NCBI GenBank assembly: GCA_003254925.1
Contig: QANZ01020598.1
Span: 113,941-177,940, forward strand
Direction of reading: 5' to 3'
Origin: Chamaecrista fasciculata
Lineage: Eukaryota > Streptophyta > Magnoliopsida > Fabales > Fabaceae
DNA: 64,000 nt
Shown here in pieces: positions 1 through 12,100 of the stretch. How positions within the stretch are numbered: the first letter of the stretch is position 1; the number at the start of each line of letters is the position of its first letter. The translations under genes were made by a program, and so were the position numbers. The notes under the pieces are model-generated. The model was not told the DNA's origin and made no database searches. It saw only the letters and a list, made by a program, of their open reading frames with translations.

Positions 1-1270
1 GTGATGCATTGAAGTTTCCCCTGCCAAGAAAATTAGAACTGATGTCAGTGAGAACAGGAAGTTTCAAATGTGGTCTAAGAAGAAAATTGTAGGCGAAGGT
101 TCAGTTTTTCACTATATTCCCAACTATTTTGTCAACATAACAGCATAAGTAAATTCAATCAGCCTAAGGACTTGTATCTTCAAATAAAAATGAAGAGAAT
201 GGATTCTCTGTAATGGAGGCTCCCTGTAGTTCTCTGAAATTGGATCATTATATGAATTTTCACCGTTGATGGTTTGACATGTCATGTCCCCTCCTAATGC
301 TCAAAGGTCAAAACACACAGTTTCACTTTTGGGCACCTATTTTTTTTCTTCCAGCGGGCTCAATTTTTTTGTTCCACAACATTGAGAAATGATCCAATTG
401 TAGAGAACTCCAAGGAACCCCAATTACAGAGGATCCATTCTAAAAAAAATGAGCGAGGATTTCCATCTGGAAACATTTACAAATGTGTTATACTCCAATA
501 ATCAACAGAGTTCATTACTGACAGTGCATGTTGACGGCAAGCAGTCACCATTCCAAATTTTTAAATAGCAAGGAAGTCAACTACTCGTGCTTCACATTAC
601 AACACACATCAACAATAAATGTTGGATGCTTACTAACTGATGCATTTGGTTGCAACCAAACTACTTTCAAGGATATATCAACGGGAGAAGTAGAGAAATG
701 TCTACTCATACTTCAAGATTTTAAAGGAGAAGAATAGAGGATTACCATTCTAGATAAAATATCAAAATTTCCTTAACAATTATCACTAAGTTGAAGTGTA
801 TGCATAATTAGACCTTACATTGGATTGAAACAATAAAATTCTACTTTCATCATTAACCTCTAAAAATATTGAAAAGAAGAAAGGAGTTAATAGTTCTGCA
901 ATATCAGGTCCTAAGGATAGAGTGATATTCCCTCTAGGAAAGAGAGAATAACTAAAATTAGACCAAAAACATTTGTTTTTTTCCTTTTCAGTTAGGAGCA
1001 GAAGGGGTTGGGGGGGAATGCCTATGCACTGTAGTTCCATAGTCATACATTGCAATAACTAGTGCAAAAACTTCTATCTGCTCTAAACAATTAGGTACAA
1101 ATTTCCCAAGTTTTTTTCCTCATAATCGAGACAACTCATAAAACTATTCTAAAGTGTACAAAATCCAACACAATCATGATCTTCCAAAATAAATAAATAA
1201 AAATAAAGTATTCAAGCCCGCTTGCCTCAAGAAGATGAATTAAGTAAATAAATTCAGACCTGAAGCTAAT
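1..1270. other. Intergenic or edge region, no confident gene
   Basis: AT-rich sequence downstream of the uS17 gene. It holds one inverted-repeat element (196-441) and short unconvincing ORFs. A frame open from the left edge to a stop near position 93, and a minus-strand acceptor-like AG near position 21, hint that a gene may run off the left edge, but neither reading gives a protein I recognise. Confidence 0.4.
196..441. mobile_element. MITE-like element with ~55 bp imperfect inverted repeats
   Basis: The left arm starting AGAATGGATTCTCTGTAATG (196 to about 247) pairs with the right arm ending at 441, whose reverse complement starts AGAATGGATCCTCTGTAATT. The arms match with scattered substitutions and enclose about 140 bp of non-coding DNA. 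No convincing target duplication is visible, so the superfamily is open. It lies downstream of the uS17 gene. Confidence 0.6.
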
Positions 1271-1727
1271 TTATGAAGCAGGTGCTTGAGATGTGGAGCT
1301 TGGATTATCAGTCACAGGTATGGATGGTGGAACATATATTCTTGCCTTCTTGAGAATTTCAGCAACAACCCAATGCTTGTGCTTGCTCAAAGGCCTGGAA
1401 GGATCCAGTCGAACCTGAAACAACAAAAGAGAAAGCACTTTTTAATTTCCAGGGAAAATCAATAGTATAATCAATCAAGGGTAAGCAAATAATATTAACA
1501 AAAAATTCAAGCTGATAAACAAATCAGCATATTAGATAAATGATGAATAAGTTCACATTACTGACTCGGTCACCAATGTTGCAAGCATTCTTCTCATCAT
1601 GTGCCATAAATTTAGAGGTGCGTTTGATATAACGGTTGTATACTTTGTGGTGGAATAACCTGTCCACTGCCACCACCACTGATTTCTGCATTTTGTTTGA
1701 CACCACTGTTCCTACAACCTGCTTCAT
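1271..1727 (-). CDS. Small organellar (probably mitochondrial) ribosomal protein uS17, OB fold, two coding exons
   Basis: Exons 1727-1566 and 1414-1271 join in phase 0 (donor GTCAGT after codon 54, acceptor TTTCAG) to give 101 residues. The first exon opens [19 protein letters not shown], the classic S17 start, followed by [12 protein letters not shown] and the NIGDR motif. The second exon supplies the conserved RPLSKHKHW box, so the junction restores the family signature [14 protein letters not shown]. uS17 is a primary 16S-type rRNA-binding protein of the small ribosomal subunit. The length fits the short plant mitochondrial uS17 (Arabidopsis At3g18880/At1g49400 type) without a long transit peptide. 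A splice acceptor only 13 bp upstream of the ATG implies a 5'UTR intron reaching the GC-rich exon near 2.67-2.9 kb. An unspliced reading would stop early in the intron. Confidence 0.9.
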
Positions 1728-2668
1728 TGTCTATTTGAAACCTGCAATCCTCAATTCAAAAGTACTTCAAAGGTATTAAAAGTAACATTAATTCCAGATT
1801 CTTGTCTCAGGACTATAAACAAGAACAACAAGTTGAAATCCCATAGAAACCACCCGTAAATCTACCTCCCTCAATCCAGTAAACTTCTGCCCTCACCTAT
1901 CTGTCTTGCCACACAAGGCCCTCCAAAGCCATACTTGTTGTTTAATACTCAGATATCTGTCTATTGCACCATTTGAATCTACTTTCACAATCTCACGGTA
2001 TAGACAGTTTTAGTTCTTGATCTCACAATAAGAAGACCAACTAACAAACAAAGTAAACCACACTGCCCGAAACTTCATTAAATTTTACAATAATAGTCTT
2101 TTCAATCTGCGTAACTTGTGTGTCACATAACTAGTTGTTTACATCTGAATTTACAAGTTTATACACAGATATCACACTATCCAATTACTTTTTCAGAGCC
2201 ATTATCCGCAATGCCTATATACCTAAGAAACAGAACAGCTACTTCCATTTGACCTTTAATTGACCTAAAACAGAGCCAAGCAGTATTTGAAATTAGCATC
2301 TTTTTAAGTCGATAATGAACGAGAAAGTTAGAAGTATTAGGCGTATACCCATTACCTTTATCATTATTTTTAATTATCATCGTCTCTTATTTCTAAGAAT
2401 CAAAATAACTAACTAGGCGCACTCATCAAGTAAGCATTGCAAATCAGCATCTTTCACGGTCCAACCCATATCAAAATTAATCAGCCCCATTTAAAATTTT
2501 ACAGAAACCATGACATTCAAAACTAGAAAGCAGCGATTCTCGGTAGAAATCAGTAGGAAAGGAAAATAGGGAGTATGCGCTCAAGATTCAAAAGAAACAA
2601 ACCGAAGGAAAAAGGTGGGTGAAGCTAGGGCTCAGGGAAAGAGAAAGACCGATCAACCAACAACTAAC

Positions 2669-2900
2669 CTGCTCGGAATTGGGCAGTACAGCGCGAAGTC
2701 ACAGTGACGGCGACGGTGACGGAGATGGTGACGGAGATGGTGACGAAGACGGCGACGGCGACGGTGACGGCGAGGTTAGGTTCTTGATTTTGGTCCGAAG
2801 AGGACAGCGAAGGGAGGAGGCGCGAGAGACACCGATGAGACTGAGAGTGACGGAGAAGAGAAAGAGGGACTCAGGCTTCAATACATTTCGGGCCATTCTC
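2669..2900 (-). other. Probable 5'UTR exon of the uS17 gene, with a (GNC)n tract
   Basis: On the minus strand a donor (GAGCAG|GTTAGT, exon end 2669) faces the acceptor just upstream of the uS17 ATG, giving a 5'UTR intron of about 930 bp (1741-2668). The exon is GC-rich, unlike its surroundings, and carries an imperfect GAC/GGC/GAT trinucleotide tract at about 2701-2773. It contains an upstream ORF starting near 2895 with a Ser-Pro repeat tail, ending at 2699. The transcription start was not determined. Confidence 0.55.
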
Positions 2901-3006
2901 ACAAGTTGGGCCGGGGGCCCAATCAAAATTCGATTCTGGCCCAAGTTTAAATATAAATTTGTTATTTAGGTTGCTGCTCTTCTAAATTTCTTTTCTTGAA
3001 CCAAAT

Positions 3007-3029
3007 ATATATATATATATATATATATA
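3007..3029. repeat. (TA)n microsatellite
   Basis: About 11 uninterrupted TA units. Similar short TA runs occur near 16838, 28396 and 52157. Confidence 0.85.
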
Positions 3030-3103
3030 AATTAATAAGCTTTTTTGTTCAAAAAAAAATTAATAAGCTTTTTTTTCAATATTTTGACCGAATAAAAAAA
3101 ATT

Positions 3104-3368
3104 GAGTAAAATGACAATTTGGTCTCTAAAAGATTATGGAACTGACAATTTAGTCCCTGAAAGATTGAAATACACAGGTTTGTCTTTGAAAGATCAAAAT
3201 AATATACTAATTAGTCTTTTTTATATATTAAATAGTATATCGTTTTAATCTTTTAGGAAATAAAAAGTATATTGTTTTAATCTTTTAGGGACTAAATGTG
3301 TATTTTAATTTGTCAAAACTGAATTGTCAGCTCGGTGATCTTTCAGGGATCAAATTGTTAGTTTACTC
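3104..3368. mobile_element. Foldback MITE, GAGTAAAC-end family
   Basis: Ends GAGTAAAATGACAATTTGGTC and GATCAAATTGTTAGTTTACTC are inverted repeats. Subterminal boxes GGTCTC and AGTCCC start at 3121 and 3152, with a GTCTTT-type box near 3182, about 31 bp apart. Flanks are A-rich (AAAAAAATT / AAAAAAAAC), so the target duplication is uncertain. Confidence 0.7.
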
Positions 3369-6300
3369 AAAAAAAACTTCTTTTCAATTTTACAATATAT
3401 TTCTATTACATTTTACAATAAATTAATTATTTAGTTAAAAAATGGATTTATATATTTATTTTCAAAAATGAAAATTTATAAAATTGAACTCTTCAAAAAT
3501 ATAATTACAATAAGGGATTGAGCCCCTCAATTCTATTTAATAATCTAAGGGCCAAAAAATATTTAGGTTTTACGCCAATGACTCAGCGGTGCAAAAGATC
3601 TTCCTTATTTGAAAGATATGCCGAATGTATGTTTACATGTTTTCAAAATTGTAAAAATTTGGTTTTGTGCTTCTACTTGAGTCGCTTGGCGCAATGTAAA
3701 ATTAATGTGCAATTTTATGAAAACGTGTTGTTCGAACTCCCTAAAACTACAATTTGGGTCATTCTACGTGAGTTTTTCTCATATCAACACGAATTACGTC
3801 CTCGTATCCTTGGATTTATTCATATAATCCATCTTTCGCATCGAAGAATTAAAAACTTTGGCCGATAGAATTCTTTAGTTGACGCATTTATCATGATCCT
3901 TGAAATTCTCACTTCTATTCATCTTTGCCATTTCAAAATAATGGAAAATATTACCCTACAAAGTGGATAAGTATGAGATTTGATTTTTACCAATGATGAT
4001 AAACTAATAAAACAACAATACAATAAAAACTATAAAAATGACTAAAATACTTAAAACTAACTAAAAATACAAAAAAACAAACAATTAACTCTAATTAGGC
4101 TCAAATCTCATTAGAATAATATAAAAGCCTTTTAAATAAGCCTTAAATAAACCTTGGATAATTCCAATTTATAAAGTTTTCACTTTCATCAAATTAATCG
4201 ACTCAGACATAAGTGATCTGAAGAGTGTGAGGGTAAGGCAAAGGGGCATATATTTTCTCACGGTTGTGTGATGAGAATAGAATAGTTAGACAACTAATCA
4301 TTCCTCACACACTCTCCACAAGAAAAATAGGTTGTTTTTAGAGTACTAAGTTAAGTTGATGATGATGACTCAAGTGAATATCCCATTGAGGAGATGTTTT
4401 GCCAACAACTACGGTCTTACTTAACCATTAATTATGCACTTCCATCAAGAAGAGGAGGATCTGCAATGCATCGAGAAGAGTGTGTAGACGCACATCCAGT
4501 TGCTAAGTCCAGTGAGAGTAATACTTACGAGGATCATGTTTTTCATGGAGCATAATTCAAGAGGAATACTAGCCTAGTAACTCCTCATGGTCCCTAAGAT
4601 TGTTCAAATGGCTCTTTTTGATCCTTCTAGTAAAAAAGTGGATAAGGAGAGAGTAAGTATGAGACATGTTGGATTTGCCTCGCATTGCAAGACATTTTTG
4701 AGAACAAATGTGCTCTTAGAAGTTAAAGGGAGGCAGATGGGTGAATCGATTACATACTAGGCACGTTAAGCAGGGAAAAGGTTCACAAAACAAGAAGGTA
4801 TCTATTGGGACGAATTAGAAGCTATATATGTGCCAACTTTTGAAGAGTTGTTTCTCTGCCCAGTTAAAATCACTTGCAAATAAGATCAAATCGTGTCTCG
4901 GAAGTATTTTTGGAACCAATTTAAAAACATCATAGAAGCATATAGGACCAATCTAAAACAAATGAAAGATAAGAGACCAATTTAAAATCTACCTCATACG
5001 ACATAAGGGACCAATTTGAGACTTTGGCCTATTTTTAAATTAAATTTAAAATTTTTATTTTTTAAAAATTAAATCATTAATTTACTTTATTTTTAATTCA
5101 TCGTCTGGCTCTTAGAAGATTCTAACGGGTCTAGTGAAAATGCCCTCTTAATTGATTGATCTAAAGAAGACATTTACTTCCAATATATTTCTACTTGTTC
5201 CCATAGATTTCAATATGACGACGATGTAGGACGAGGTTGATGCAGTGTATTTATTTATGCATGACGCCATCTGTAATGAAAATGACCAGAACCAAAGGTC
5301 TATGAAAGTAGGTGAACTATTTATACTCTGTAATTACTCTCTACATGTTCTAAATTAAATGATGATATGAGAATAATTAATTCACATGATTATAAATAAA
5401 CGTTCAATTATACAATAAATTAAACTCTCCACATATACTAAATGAATACACATTCACTATCTTAACTAGGAATTGCTCTCTATCAGTTGCTTATGATCAC
5501 TTGATTACTTATTTCTTCCTTCTTCTGGGCTTCTTTGATTTATCGTGTTATCTCTGGAAAAAGCATTTAACGAATTGTTCATTTAATAAAAAAGGGACAA
5601 CGATATACGGTATTTATGACTTACAACAACATGTACTTATCCTTCTCTTTAATTCTTATCTGTACTCTTTCCTTCTCTTCAAGTCATTCATGCTCATTCA
5701 CACGTACAATTCTTAGAGCTGAAATTTTGTTGTGTCCATTAAATTAAAGTCTTTAAGCTCTCTGAAAAGAAATCAATGCATTGAGTTCATACAAATATGT
5801 CACTAATAAGCTTTATCACTTAAAATATCTAATTTTGCATGCAAGCTTTCGGAATTTCTTGAATTTTCTTTGGCATTTAAGTTTGCTTCATTCCTCCTTC
5901 CTTCCTTCCTTCACTATGATGGTGATGGAACCTGAAAAAGCTTCTGCAATTAATGATTACATGAGAATCAAGTTTCACATATCCATCTTAATTCTTACCT
6001 TTTTTTTGTTTTTCCTCTTCAAATGCTTCTCCTTGATGATGTATCACTTCTAAGATGATTGAAACAGAGCCTAGAAGTCAATAGATCATGAAGGTTGTGA
6101 CAGATACAGATTAGTGGGGATGAATCTAAAGCATAAAACCATGAGTGAAATGAAGCTATATATGTATGATTTTTTTTTTTTTTTTGTCGATAGAATCTAT
6201 GTTGGGATGAGAAACACAAGAAAGTTTGGAGACTAACTTTTTGTCACCTTGGCCTATACCCTTTTTCTTGCGCATATATATATAGAAGGGAAATGATTTA

Positions 6301-8102
6301 TTTATTGAAATATAAGTCAATATTAAAATAGTTATATTAATCAATATTATACTATCAATAGAATAAGAATACTCATAGTTAAGTTAATTTTACAAGCTAG
6401 ATCATTTCTTTGAGAGGGTTAAGAGTCATACTAATAATATGTGACTCTATTATAACCATAAGTGAAACATAGTTAAATCCAATGAGACAATAATATTCTA
6501 TAAAAAATTAATAACTTATTATAGATGCATTATGATAGAGATATTGCTAATTTATAATTTGAGTATTTGATAAGAATAATACAATAGGTTGGTGTCATGT
6601 CTTAGATTCAAGTATTGTTAGAGATATTTTTATTAAAAGAGTTTCATTCTGCTTTTGCGACCTCCTAACTTGTATAAGAATAAGTACCCATATACTTTGT
6701 TATTATAGTAAGAAAAAAGAGAATGAGAGTGAGAAGATCTCTAAAACTATGGAAAGAATGAAGGTGGTGCATGAAGGGTTAAACTAGAAAATGGGAAAAT
6801 TAGAGTATGAAATCATTGAAATTGTGGTACTACATATAAATAAAGAAGAGGGCTCCTTTTGTGGCGAAATATTTTATTGTTGCTATTTATTGCGTACCTA
6901 CATTCCTTTTTATTTCATATCCATCCCTTGAATACAAAGCAAAGCAAAACATTGTTTTTTCTCTTTCAAAATTGTATATCAAACTATTCATTGGAAAGAA
7001 TGTTGGTGTCCTGTCTTGCAACTTATGAATTTATATATATATGTCATGACTCAACTTGTATAATCTAATTAATAATCTTGAATTATTAGATAAAAAATTA
7101 GTTAGTTTAGGAAAATAACAAATTAATTAGTTGGGGAGAGTCAAGATGTTAATATGATGATCTATATATATATACATATATTCTCAAAAGAAATGATGAT
7201 GATGATGAATACAGCACAATGGAGAAGTAGATAGATGTTCGTGTGGCTTTATTTGTTAGCTTCTAAGTTTGTTTTGTATGATTAAAAAGTAGATGCAATT
7301 ATCGCCTAAGAATTACAATACTCAAAGATTAAATAATTACATCAAAGGCTATTGTAGATGCACGAAAGAGAGTGAATGAATAGGAATAACTTGAAGCAGA
7401 AAGTGATTTGTAATCGCCATGAAATGTAAAATACAATACAATACAAAGTGTTAGTGAAATTATTGGTTTGAGAAAGTGGGGTTTGGTTAGAGAAAGTGAT
7501 TTTGTGTTAGTGCCACTTTTTGAAACTTCTTGATTTTGGGTTTTAGGAAAAAAATTGATGAGGTTACTTGTTGTAAATTATTAACATAATATTAAAATAT
7601 TACTAATAATTCGGTATTTATTTTTCAGGGCTTTTGCCTTTTAATTTAGAGAAAAGCAATCAAAGTAAAATTATGAAAACCTCAAGCAATGACAAGTACA
7701 ATTTGTGAAACTCTTATGTAAAAGAAATTTTTAGATGAGGAGTGTATAAATTATTCATCAAACGAAAGTATAAAATAATTAACTTTTTAAATTGATTTTT
7801 CAGAGTACAACCTTTATATATTCTTTTCATTCATATATTAAAGTAACATATATAAAATTTCCATATAATATCAAAATAACAAAATTAATTAGAAATTTAA
7901 TCATTCAAAGAGTTAATTGAAATAATTGCATTTTAAAAATGGAAATAAAATAATTAAGTAAACATTCTTACATATTTATTATTATTTTTTTGATATATGA
8001 TTACATATTTATTATTAAATTCACCCATCATTAAATGACTCATAAATTCCTCCATCATAACTCATTCAAAGATTTATTGAAATAACTGCATTTTAAAGTC
8101 AA
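3369..8102. other. Gene-poor AT-rich stretch before assembly gap
   Basis: No gene is supportable here. Short ORFs occur (3518-3868, 5501-6053, 6859-7068), but none shows a recognised family or splice pattern. Segments near 4.9-5.0 kb carry the ACCAATTT-type phrases typical of decayed foldback elements. A local duplication of about 40 bp (near 7902 and 8061) precedes the gap. Confidence 0.4.
5916..6053 (+). CDS. Candidate 45-residue membrane micropeptide (weak)
   Basis: From the ATG at 5916 the ORF encodes 45 residues: a short polar start (MMVMEPEKASAINDYMRIK), then a strongly hydrophobic segment of about 20 residues rich in Leu, Ile and Phe, ending at TAA. The upstream 130 bp are CT-rich like a plant leader. 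I recognise no family. AT-rich DNA readily gives Phe/Leu-rich hydrophobic ORFs by chance, so this is only a candidate. Confidence 0.15.
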   Translation: MMVMEPEKASAINDYMRIKFHISILILTFFLFFLFKCFSLMMYHF

Positions 8103-8194
8103 NNNNNNNNNNNNNNNNNNNNNNNNNNNNNNNNNNNNNNNNNNNNNNNNNNNNNNNNNNNNNNNNNNNNNNNNNNNNNNNNNNNNNNNNNNNN
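8103..8194. other. Assembly gap (92 N)
   Basis: Run of 92 N. The sequence just right of it (GGAAACGTC...GACGTTTCC) is an inverted repeat. Confidence 0.99.
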
Positions 8195-8516
8195 GCTGAA
8201 AACAGGAAACGTCAAAAAGACGTTTCCAGTATTTCCAAAAACAAACTTATGATATTTTGCAACATTACACAAAAGTAAACTATTTAATCATGTTAATATC
8301 ATCATTTAGCTATAATCAAACTTAAAAACATATAAAAATTAGTGTTATTCAAGTAAACATAATTTAAATATGAATGAAACGATTTTTTAACTTTATAAAA
8401 CAAACATATTTCTTAAATATTGAAAATTTTGAAATGAAAATAGAATTCTAGAAATGGAAACAGAAAATGAAAACAGGAAACATTTTCTTAAACCAATCAG
8501 GCCCTTAGGGTGTAAA
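8195..8516. mobile_element. Right part of a MITE-like element interrupted by the gap
   Basis: The segment ends in a run of GAAAACAGGAAACATTTTC-type sequence before CAGGCCC at about 8505-8512. The reverse complement of that end (GGGCCTG followed by TTTCCTGTTTTC) resembles common plant MITE termini. The start of the segment repeats the same phrase next to a small hairpin. The left end is presumably in the gap, so this is inference. Confidence 0.35.
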
Positions 8517-8592
8517 AATCTAATGCCACAATTACATGAATGATTGTTGAGAGACTCACTTATTTAAATTAACCAACATCTAATTCTAAATA

Positions 8593-8858
8593 GAGTAAAC
8601 CAATAATTTAACCCCTAAAAATCACCAAGTTACAACTTTAATATCTCAAATATTGAAATATACAATTTAATCCCTACAAGATCGAAACAACATACTTGCT
8701 AATCATTTTTATACACTAGAGAATATATCATTTGATTATTTCAAAGACTAAAGAGTACATAATTTAAATCTTTAAATGAATAAACTTTGTATTTCAATTT
8801 TTTAGAGATTAAATTGTTAACTCAATAATTTTTTAAGGATCAAATTATTAATTTAATC
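8593..8858. mobile_element. Degenerate foldback MITE, GAGTAAAC-end family
   Basis: Left end GAGTAAACCAATAATTTAAC matches the inverse of the right end GATCAAATTATTAATTTAATC, with the same internal phrases as the 3104 and 51100 copies (TACAATTTAATCCCT, AGATTAAATTGTTAACTC). The terminal bases are mutated. It lies about 320 bp upstream of the ZAR1-like start codon. Confidence 0.6.
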
Positions 8859-9181
8859 AATTTTAATATTTATCATCTAATCAAAGCTCATCACAAAAAC
8901 ATTACAAAAAGTTTCAATCTTTCTCTCTCACAATTTGCTTCTCTTCTACTTTACTCTACCGTTGGCAAGTCTTTTTGGCGGGGGGCTGTGGGTCCCATTG
9001 ATTAAAATCCCGTCCTTCTCAGTTCATGTCTGTCTCTCTTAAATACTACTCATCTTCTTCTTCCTCCTTCCTCTTCTCATTCATTCACTCACTACTTCAT
9101 ATACCAACCCATCAAATTCCCTTTCTTCCATTTTCTCTCTCACAGAAAAAAATCATTCCTTTACTTTCATACCATAACCCC

Positions 9182-12100
9182 ATGAACAATCTTTCCTTCT
9201 TCTTCTACCTTCTCTTTTTCCTCTTCCCTCGCTCCCTCCTTTCTCTCTCCTCCGACGGTCTCGCTCTTCTCTCTTTAAAATCCGCCATCGACCAGTCTCC
9301 GGCGGCCTCCGCCGCCTTCTCCGACTGGAACGACGGCGACCCCACTCCCTGTCAATGGTCCGGCATTTCCTGCACCAACATCTCCGGCTTCTCGGAGCCT
9401 CGCGTCGTCGGAATCGCTCTCTCCGGTAAGAATCTCCGGGGATATTTACCTTCCGAGCTAGGAAGCTTAGTGTATCTCCGTCGTCTCAACTTACATGACA
9501 ATAATTTCTACGGTTTCATTCCCGTTCAGCTCTTCAACGCCACTTCGCTTCACAGTATTTTTCTCTACGGTAACAATCTCACCGGTCCTCTCAATCCTTC
9601 GATCTGTAACATCCCGAGGCTTCAAAACCTCGACCTCTCCAATAATTCCCTTTCCGGTTCTATCCCTGGCGAACTCAAGAATTGTAAACAACTTCAGAGG
9701 CTGATTCTCGCTCGGAACAAGTTCTCCGGCGAGATTCCTAAAGGGGTTTGGTCGGAATTGGAGAATCTGATTCAACTTGACCTCTCCGCGAACGAGCTTG
9801 AAGGTCCGATTCCGGATGATATCGGCGAATTAAAATCTCTCACCGGTACGCTCAATCTTTCTTTCAACCACTTATCAGGTAGAGTTCCAAAATCTCTGGG
9901 TAATTTACCCGTCGCCGTGAGTTTCGATCTTCGGAATAATAACCTAAGCGGCGAGATACCCCAAACGGGATCGTTTGCTAACCAGGGTCCGACTGCATTT
10001 CTGAACAATCCTCAGCTATGTGGGTTTCCTCTCCAGAAAAACTGCGGCAATTCGGGTTCGCCGGAGAGTCCGGGCTCATCCCGGGAGCCCGACAACCGTT
10101 CGACGAAAGGCCTGAGTCCAGGATTGATCATTTTGATTTCAGCAGCTGATGCAGCTGGGGTTGCTTTGATTGGCCTAGTGGTGGTGTACATATATTGGAA
10201 GAAGAAGGATCATTCTAATGGATGTAGCTGCACTGGGAAGAGCAAGTTTGGTGGTGGGAATGAGAAGGGGCATATTTGCTCTTTCCCATGTATCAATGGG
10301 TTTAAAAGTGATGATTCAGAAATGGAGGAAGCTGAGAAAGTAGAGGGTGGTAGAGGGGAAGGGGATTTGGTAGCCATTGATAAGGGTTTCAACTTTGAGC
10401 TTGATGAACTTCTAAGGGCTTCGGCTTATGTGTTGGGGAAGAGTGGATTGGGGATTGTTTATAAAGTGGTTCTTGGAAATGGAGTGCCTGTGGCTGTGAG
10501 AAGATTAGGGGAAGGTGGAGAACAAAGGTATAAGGAATTTTCTGCTGAGATTCAGGCCATTGGGAAAGTGAAGCATCCTAATATTGTGAAATTGAGAGCT
10601 TATTATTGGGCTCCTGATGAAAAGCTTCTGATTAGTGATTTCATCTCCAATGGCAATTTGGCCAATGCTCTTCGAAGTGAGTTCTTATGAAAATTCATTC
10701 ATTCATGCCTAATTTCTTCTGTTTTCTATGTTTGCTTTGGCGTGTTGGATTCAATTAGAAGATGTTGACTTCCGTTTCTACACTATAACAGTTGACATAT
10801 ATGCATAGCAGAGTAGAGAACATGGCTGATTATAGTGATCGCTAATTAACTTTAATTTAATATGGAATGGCTTATGGATCACTAAATAGAAGCATCATAT
10901 TTAATAATGATATTTTATTGGGCATGTGGAATATCAACTTTATTTATTGCCTTTGGCTTAGAGAGGTATGTTATTTAAATGATTTGGAATATGGTTGAGT
11001 TGGCTTTCCAGTTTCTTGGCACCTTCTGTCTGAACTATGAGTCGCCAGAAATAATTGGTTTATCATGACATATTATAGGAGTGATTTTGGAATTTCCCGC
11101 ATTAGGTTCTGTATGAACTTTTATATATTGCATGTTTAGTTAGAGTGATAGTAATTACAGAAAGCAAGTTTCATTTTCTTTTGGAATCTTGCTTAATTTC
11201 TGCTTAGAGCATGTGCCTTTCTACTATGCCACCAAGGATATTATTGTATGCAAGTGTAAAGGCCAGAAACAGAGAAGTTGGGTTTGGATTTGGTGTTTGT
11301 CTCCTTGATGATTGATTTTTTTGTATCAAGGATGCTTAGATTGACCAAAATAAAATAACATGAATCCTGAATTATGATTTTAGGTGAGCCTTTAGGTTGA
11401 TGTAACATTTATGAGAAACCTTATCTTTTGGTTGCTGAATTTGTCTCAACACTACGATTTAGTCCCTGAATATTGGAAATACTGAAACATACATTTTGGT
11501 CCTAGATATTTTTTTTTTACAAACATTGATTAATTAGTTCCTGAAACCTTTTTTGTGGGGATTAAATTATTTATGTTTGTAAAAAATTAAGGACCAAAAA
11601 GTGTATTTTTAATATCTAAGGACTAAATCAAAATTTTGGAACAAAATTTAAGGACTAAAGAGTAAGTTTTCTCAATATTTATTGATAGGGTAGGGGGCGT
11701 TAGATCCGAGGAATGGTTTGGTCAGAAAGTGGTAATGACGTCCCTCATTGAGGGTCATTGGGTCAGTAAGAATTAAGAAAGACATCTCTAATGACATTCA
11801 CCATGTGTCTCAGAATTGAATGAATGACAATATGGCACCCATGTGGGGGACCAACATCTTCTAGAGTCTAGACCTTTTAATACTCCTCATTGAGCCACTC
11901 AACATACCAAATCCCTTCTAGGTGGCATTGAAAAATAAATTTAGGTAATACAGATATGAAAACTAACTTCATTATTAACATATGGAGATGGGTTTAAATT
12001 TTGAGATCTCTCGATAATTATTCACCCCACTTATTTCTAAATCAAATCTAATGATTTTAGTTAATCAGTTCCATCATTAAAAAAAGTGTAATCATGTAGG

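Noticed and set aside
2619-2969. Asp-Gly repeat protein on the plus strand
   Set aside because: It is a translation of the GNC trinucleotide tract and lacks a proper start; the minus-strand 5'UTR exon is the better reading.
3518-3868. 116-codon open frame
   Set aside because: No ATG at its start, no recognisable family on either strand, AT-rich codon use and no splice partners.
9491-10392. Antisense and shifted frames over the ZAR1-like exon
   Set aside because: Shadows of a GC-richer true coding exon.
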